From positions 1-22,815 of the forward strand of contig JAHIHE010000142.1 of NCBI GenBank assembly GCA_018899995.1: 22,815 bases of DNA, given 5' to 3'. This DNA is from Patescibacteria group bacterium (GTDB lineage Bacteria; Patescibacteriota; Minisyncoccia; JAHIHE01). The stretch's first letter is position 1, and every line of letters begins with the position of its first letter. Positions 20,980 to 22,815 of the stretch are shown here, piece by piece. The position numbers and the translations under genes were made by a program. A model generated the notes under the pieces. It saw only the letters and a list, made by a program, of their open reading frames with translations. It ran no database searches and was not told where the DNA came from.

Positions 20980-21008
20980 TTGACAAAACAAAAATAATCG
21001 GGTATGAT
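20980..21008 (+). promoter_or_regulatory. Promoter of the MntA/HepT module
   Basis: TTGACA (20980-20985), a 17-nt spacer and TATGAT (21003-21008). The start codon at 21016 is only 7 nt past the -10 box, so the mRNA is predicted to be leaderless. A second TTGACA lies at 20965-20970. Confidence 0.7.
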
Positions 21009-21015
21009 TTAATTT

Positions 21016-21432
21016 ATGAAACAAGTCAATAAGCAAGAAAAATTAGAAAAAATCGCTCAAAAATACGGACTGGAACTTATTTTGCTTTTCGGCTCGCGAG
21101 CAGAAAAAAAATTTCTTCACAGGGAAAGCGATTTTGATATTGCCTATTTAGCAAAGAGAAATTTTGATCTTGGGGAAGAACTGCGATTGGCGGGCGATAT
21201 GGCTTCGGTTTTTAAATCGGAAAACATTGATTTGGTAAATTTGAAAATTGCCGGCCCTCTTCTTGCTCACCAAATTTTTAAAAATCACAAAATTCTATTT
21301 TACCGAAATTTGATAACCTATCACATCTATCGGATATACGCCGAAAGAAAATATGAAGAAGCAAACCCCCTGTTTAAACTGCAAAAAGAATTAATTAAAA
21401 ATTTTTTAAGCAAACACAAGAAATATGCTTGA
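21016..21432 (+). CDS. mntA: MntA-type minimal nucleotidyltransferase antitoxin
   Basis: The minimal nucleotidyltransferase motif is present as G26-S27-R28 (L-L-F-G-S-R) and S38-D39-F40-D41, with a third acidic residue at D72 (E-N-I-D-L-V-N-L). In characterised MntA/HepT systems this enzyme inactivates its HEPN partner by adding AMP to a tyrosine. All catalytic residues are in place. At 138 aa it is typical. A basic tail (F-L-S-K-H-K-K-Y-A) overlaps the start of the HEPN gene by 8 nt, giving tight translational coupling. The ATG is probably at or next to the transcription start. Confidence 0.88.
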   Translation: MKQVNKQEKLEKIAQKYGLELILLFGSRAEKKFLHRESDFDIAYLAKRNFDLGEELRLAGDMASVFKSENIDLVNLKIAGPLLAHQIFKNHKILFYRNLITYHIYRIYAERKYEEANPLFKLQKELIKNFLSKHKKYA

Positions 21433-21850
21433 CAAAAATTTCATAAGAGGAAAAATCACTCTTATAAAAGATTATATCGGAGAGATGGACGAAATAATAA
21501 GCAAAGACACTCTTTTTATACTCAAAGATTTTAAAAATATCCGCGCAATAGAAAGGGAATTTCAGCTGATCGTGGATGAGATGATTGACGTCAATATACA
21601 TTTTATTAAAGAATTGAATTTGAAATCTCCTGGTGATTTTCAAAGTACTTTTGAAATTTTAGCCGATGGGAAAATTATCCCGCATGGATTTGCCTTAAAA
21701 ATCGCTCCGGTGGTGGGATTGAGGAATAAACTGGTTCATCGCTATGAAAAAATAGACAAGAAATTTTTTGTTGAACAGGTTGCAAAAGAAAGAAATGATT
21801 TTATTGAATATATCAGATATATAAACGGGTATCTTGATGAAATAGATTAA
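21425..21850 (+). CDS. hepT: HepT-type HEPN ribonuclease toxin
   Basis: This is an alpha-helical HEPN protein, the predicted RNA-cutting toxin partner of MntA. The active-site motif RX4HXY is R100-N-K-L-V-H105-R-Y107. Arg and His form the nuclease site, and the Tyr is the residue modified by MntA in studied systems. At 141 aa it has the expected length. Its coupling to mntA (8-nt overlap, antitoxin first) matches known operons. The motif is intact, so the module is probably functional. The gene is followed by a terminator at 21909-21934. Confidence 0.88.
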   Translation: MLDKNFIRGKITLIKDYIGEMDEIISKDTLFILKDFKNIRAIEREFQLIVDEMIDVNIHFIKELNLKSPGDFQSTFEILADGKIIPHGFALKIAPVVGLRNKLVHRYEKIDKKFFVEQVAKERNDFIEYIRYINGYLDEID

Positions 21851-21908
21851 AAAAGCCGCCAACAACCAATTTATGGACGACTTTCTTTGTGTCCAAAATT
21901 ATTTAGGT

Positions 21909-21934
21909 GTGGAGTAAATCTCCGCTATTTTTTT
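21909..21934 (+). terminator. Intrinsic terminator of cassette C3
   Basis: GTGGAG (21909-21914)/CTCCGC (21920-21925) with a TAAAT loop is followed by a run of seven T (21928-21934). The preceding TTAGGTGTGG and following TTGACAAAAA match cassette C1 at 19931-19970 almost base for base. Confidence 0.65.
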
Positions 21935-21969
21935 GACAAAAACGGTTTATTTGCTTTTCTATATCATTT

Positions 21970-22004
21970 ATGATACGATTTTGGTATAAAAATGATACGA
22001 TTTT
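21970..22004 (+). promoter_or_regulatory. Direct repeats flanking the -10 box of the Fic gene (putative operator)
   Basis: ATGATACGATTTT occurs at 21970-21982 and again at 21992-22004, 22 nt apart, or about two helical turns. Between them lies TATAAA (21985-21990) preceded by TGG, an extended -10. The second copy covers the expected transcription start. The Fic protein's own N-terminal helix-turn-helix is the obvious candidate to bind here. Confidence 0.5.
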
Positions 22005-22006
22005 TT

Positions 22007-22815
22007 ATGAACAATGAATCAAAATTGAACAAAAGACAGGACAAAATTTTAGACATCGTTGAAAAAAAGCGGAAAGCCGCCGTTTCAGAAATACTTGCGG
22101 ATATAAAAAATTATTTTGGCGAAATTTCCAAAATTACGATTAACCGCGACCTTAAACGATTGCTTGAATTAAATTTAATAACCGAAAGCGGAAAAGGCAG
22201 GGCTGTTGTTTATGAATTATCTCCTAATTACAATCTTTTCAAGCATATTAACCGCGAAAAATATTTTTCGGTTGAAACAGATAAAAGAAACGCAAGGGAA
22301 AAATTTAACTTTGAAATTTTTCCAATCCTGAAAGATATTTTTATCCCCGAGGAAGAAAAACATCTCAAAGGTCTGAATAAAGAATATCGGGATAATATCA
22401 AGAAAATTTCGGAAAACCTGCTTAAAAAAGAATTTGAGCGGTTGGTTATAGAATTAAGCTGGAAATCGTCCCAGATAGAAGGCAATACTTATTCATTGCT
22501 TGAAACGGAATTTCTGATTAAGGAAAAAAAAGAAGCCCCGGGCCATAAAAAAGAGGAGGCGGTAATGATATTGAACCATAAAGAGGCGCTGGATTACATA
22601 ATAAAAAACAGAGAGATTTTTACAACGTTCACAGGTTCAAAAATAGAAGATATCCATCGTTTACTCACGAATAATTTGGGAATATTAAGGGGGTTGAGAA
22701 AACGCGCCGTAGGAATTACCGGCACAAAATATAAGCCGCTTAACAATGAATTTCAGATCAGGGAAGCGTTGGAAAAAACTTGCTTATCAGTTAATGCCGA
22801 AGAAAACCCTTTTGC
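22007..22815 (+). CDS. Fic-family protein with N-terminal winged-helix domain (3' end outside window)
   Basis: The open frame from ATG 22007 runs off the right edge after 269 complete codons. Residues about 5-75 form a winged helix of the DeoR type (Q-D-K-I-L-D-I-V, then I-T-I-N-R-D-L-K-R-L-L-E-L-N-L-I). The Fic inhibitory motif [S/T]x3E[G/N] appears as S154-S-Q-I-E158-G159 within S-W-K-S-S-Q-I-E-G-N. This places the self-inhibiting helix before the Fic core, the class II layout. The catalytic HPFx(D/E)GNGR motif would lie past the window end, so activity cannot be judged. Fic enzymes usually transfer AMP to target proteins. An in-frame ATG at 21992 is an alternative start but overlaps the putative operator. 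Confidence 0.8.
   Translation, partial: MNNESKLNKRQDKILDIVEKKRKAAVSEILADIKNYFGEISKITINRDLKRLLELNLITESGKGRAVVYELSPNYNLFKHINREKYFSVETDKRNAREKFNFEIFPILKDIFIPEEEKHLKGLNKEYRDNIKKISENLLKKEFERLVIELSWKSSQIEGNTYSLLETEFLIKEKKEAPGHKKEEAVMILNHKEALDYIIKNREIFTTFTGSKIEDIHRLLTNNLGILRGLRKRAVGITGTKYKPLNNEFQIREALEKTCLSVNAEENPF

Noticed and set aside
1..22815. tRNA, rRNA, tmRNA or RNase P genes
   Set aside because: I looked for cloverleaf ends with CCA, T-loop TTCGA contexts and the conserved cores of the larger RNAs and saw none that fit. A covariance search would settle it.

Overview
The window looks like a chromosomal segment from a Patescibacteria (Candidate Phyla Radiation) bacterium, most likely Parcubacteria-like. 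This is inferred, not proven. The supporting signs are an AT-rich genome with compact housekeeping genes, an archaeal-type UMP kinase in a bacterial setting, a methionyl-tRNA synthetase without a C-terminal tRNA-binding domain, and few strong Shine-Dalgarno sites. A PaaX/Cas2-like orphan gene and a very high load of small palindromic repeats, both between and inside genes, point the same way.

Layout. 1-1245: the end of a probable type II restriction endonuclease and its beta-class DNA methyltransferase. 1330-4082: a NIF3-family protein and an M3 oligoendopeptidase. 4083-4504: a repeat-rich gap with an 81-bp MITE-like insertion. 4505-8521: an M16 peptidase, an AI-2E family membrane protein and metG. 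8518-8670 (minus): a 50-aa membrane protein. 8708-9607: tatD. 9707-10556: a PaaX/Cas2-like gene associated with four copies of a 39-nt repeat built on ACGGCCGTC. 10594-11047: gene remnants, including a truncated P-loop kinase. 11173-13983: leuS with several in-frame repeat insertions. 14119-16762: glmS and pyrH. 17005-18297 (minus): murA with the catalytic Cys replaced by Asp. 18490-18686: a strongly folded untranslated stretch ending in an intrinsic terminator. 18750-19235: a hexapeptide acyltransferase. 19482-22815: an island of small genes. It holds an orphan, an AbiEii-type nucleotidyltransferase with a small partner, a MntA/HepT pair and a Fic protein cut by the window end. The last three modules are separated by related terminator-promoter cassettes.

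How it fits together. The middle is ordinary housekeeping: tRNA charging, amino-sugar and peptidoglycan precursor synthesis (GlmS, MurA), UMP phosphorylation and peptide turnover. Defence or addiction modules lie at both ends. The most striking features are (1) the PaaX/Cas2-like gene enclosed by ACGGCCGTC repeats, with a second, gene-less repeat pair beside it; (2) small GC-rich palindromic repeats and AT-rich repeats inserted in frame in leuS, tatD and the 5' end of pyrH, with relatives in intergenic DNA; and (3) the repeated terminator-promoter cassettes that separate the toxin-antitoxin-like modules.
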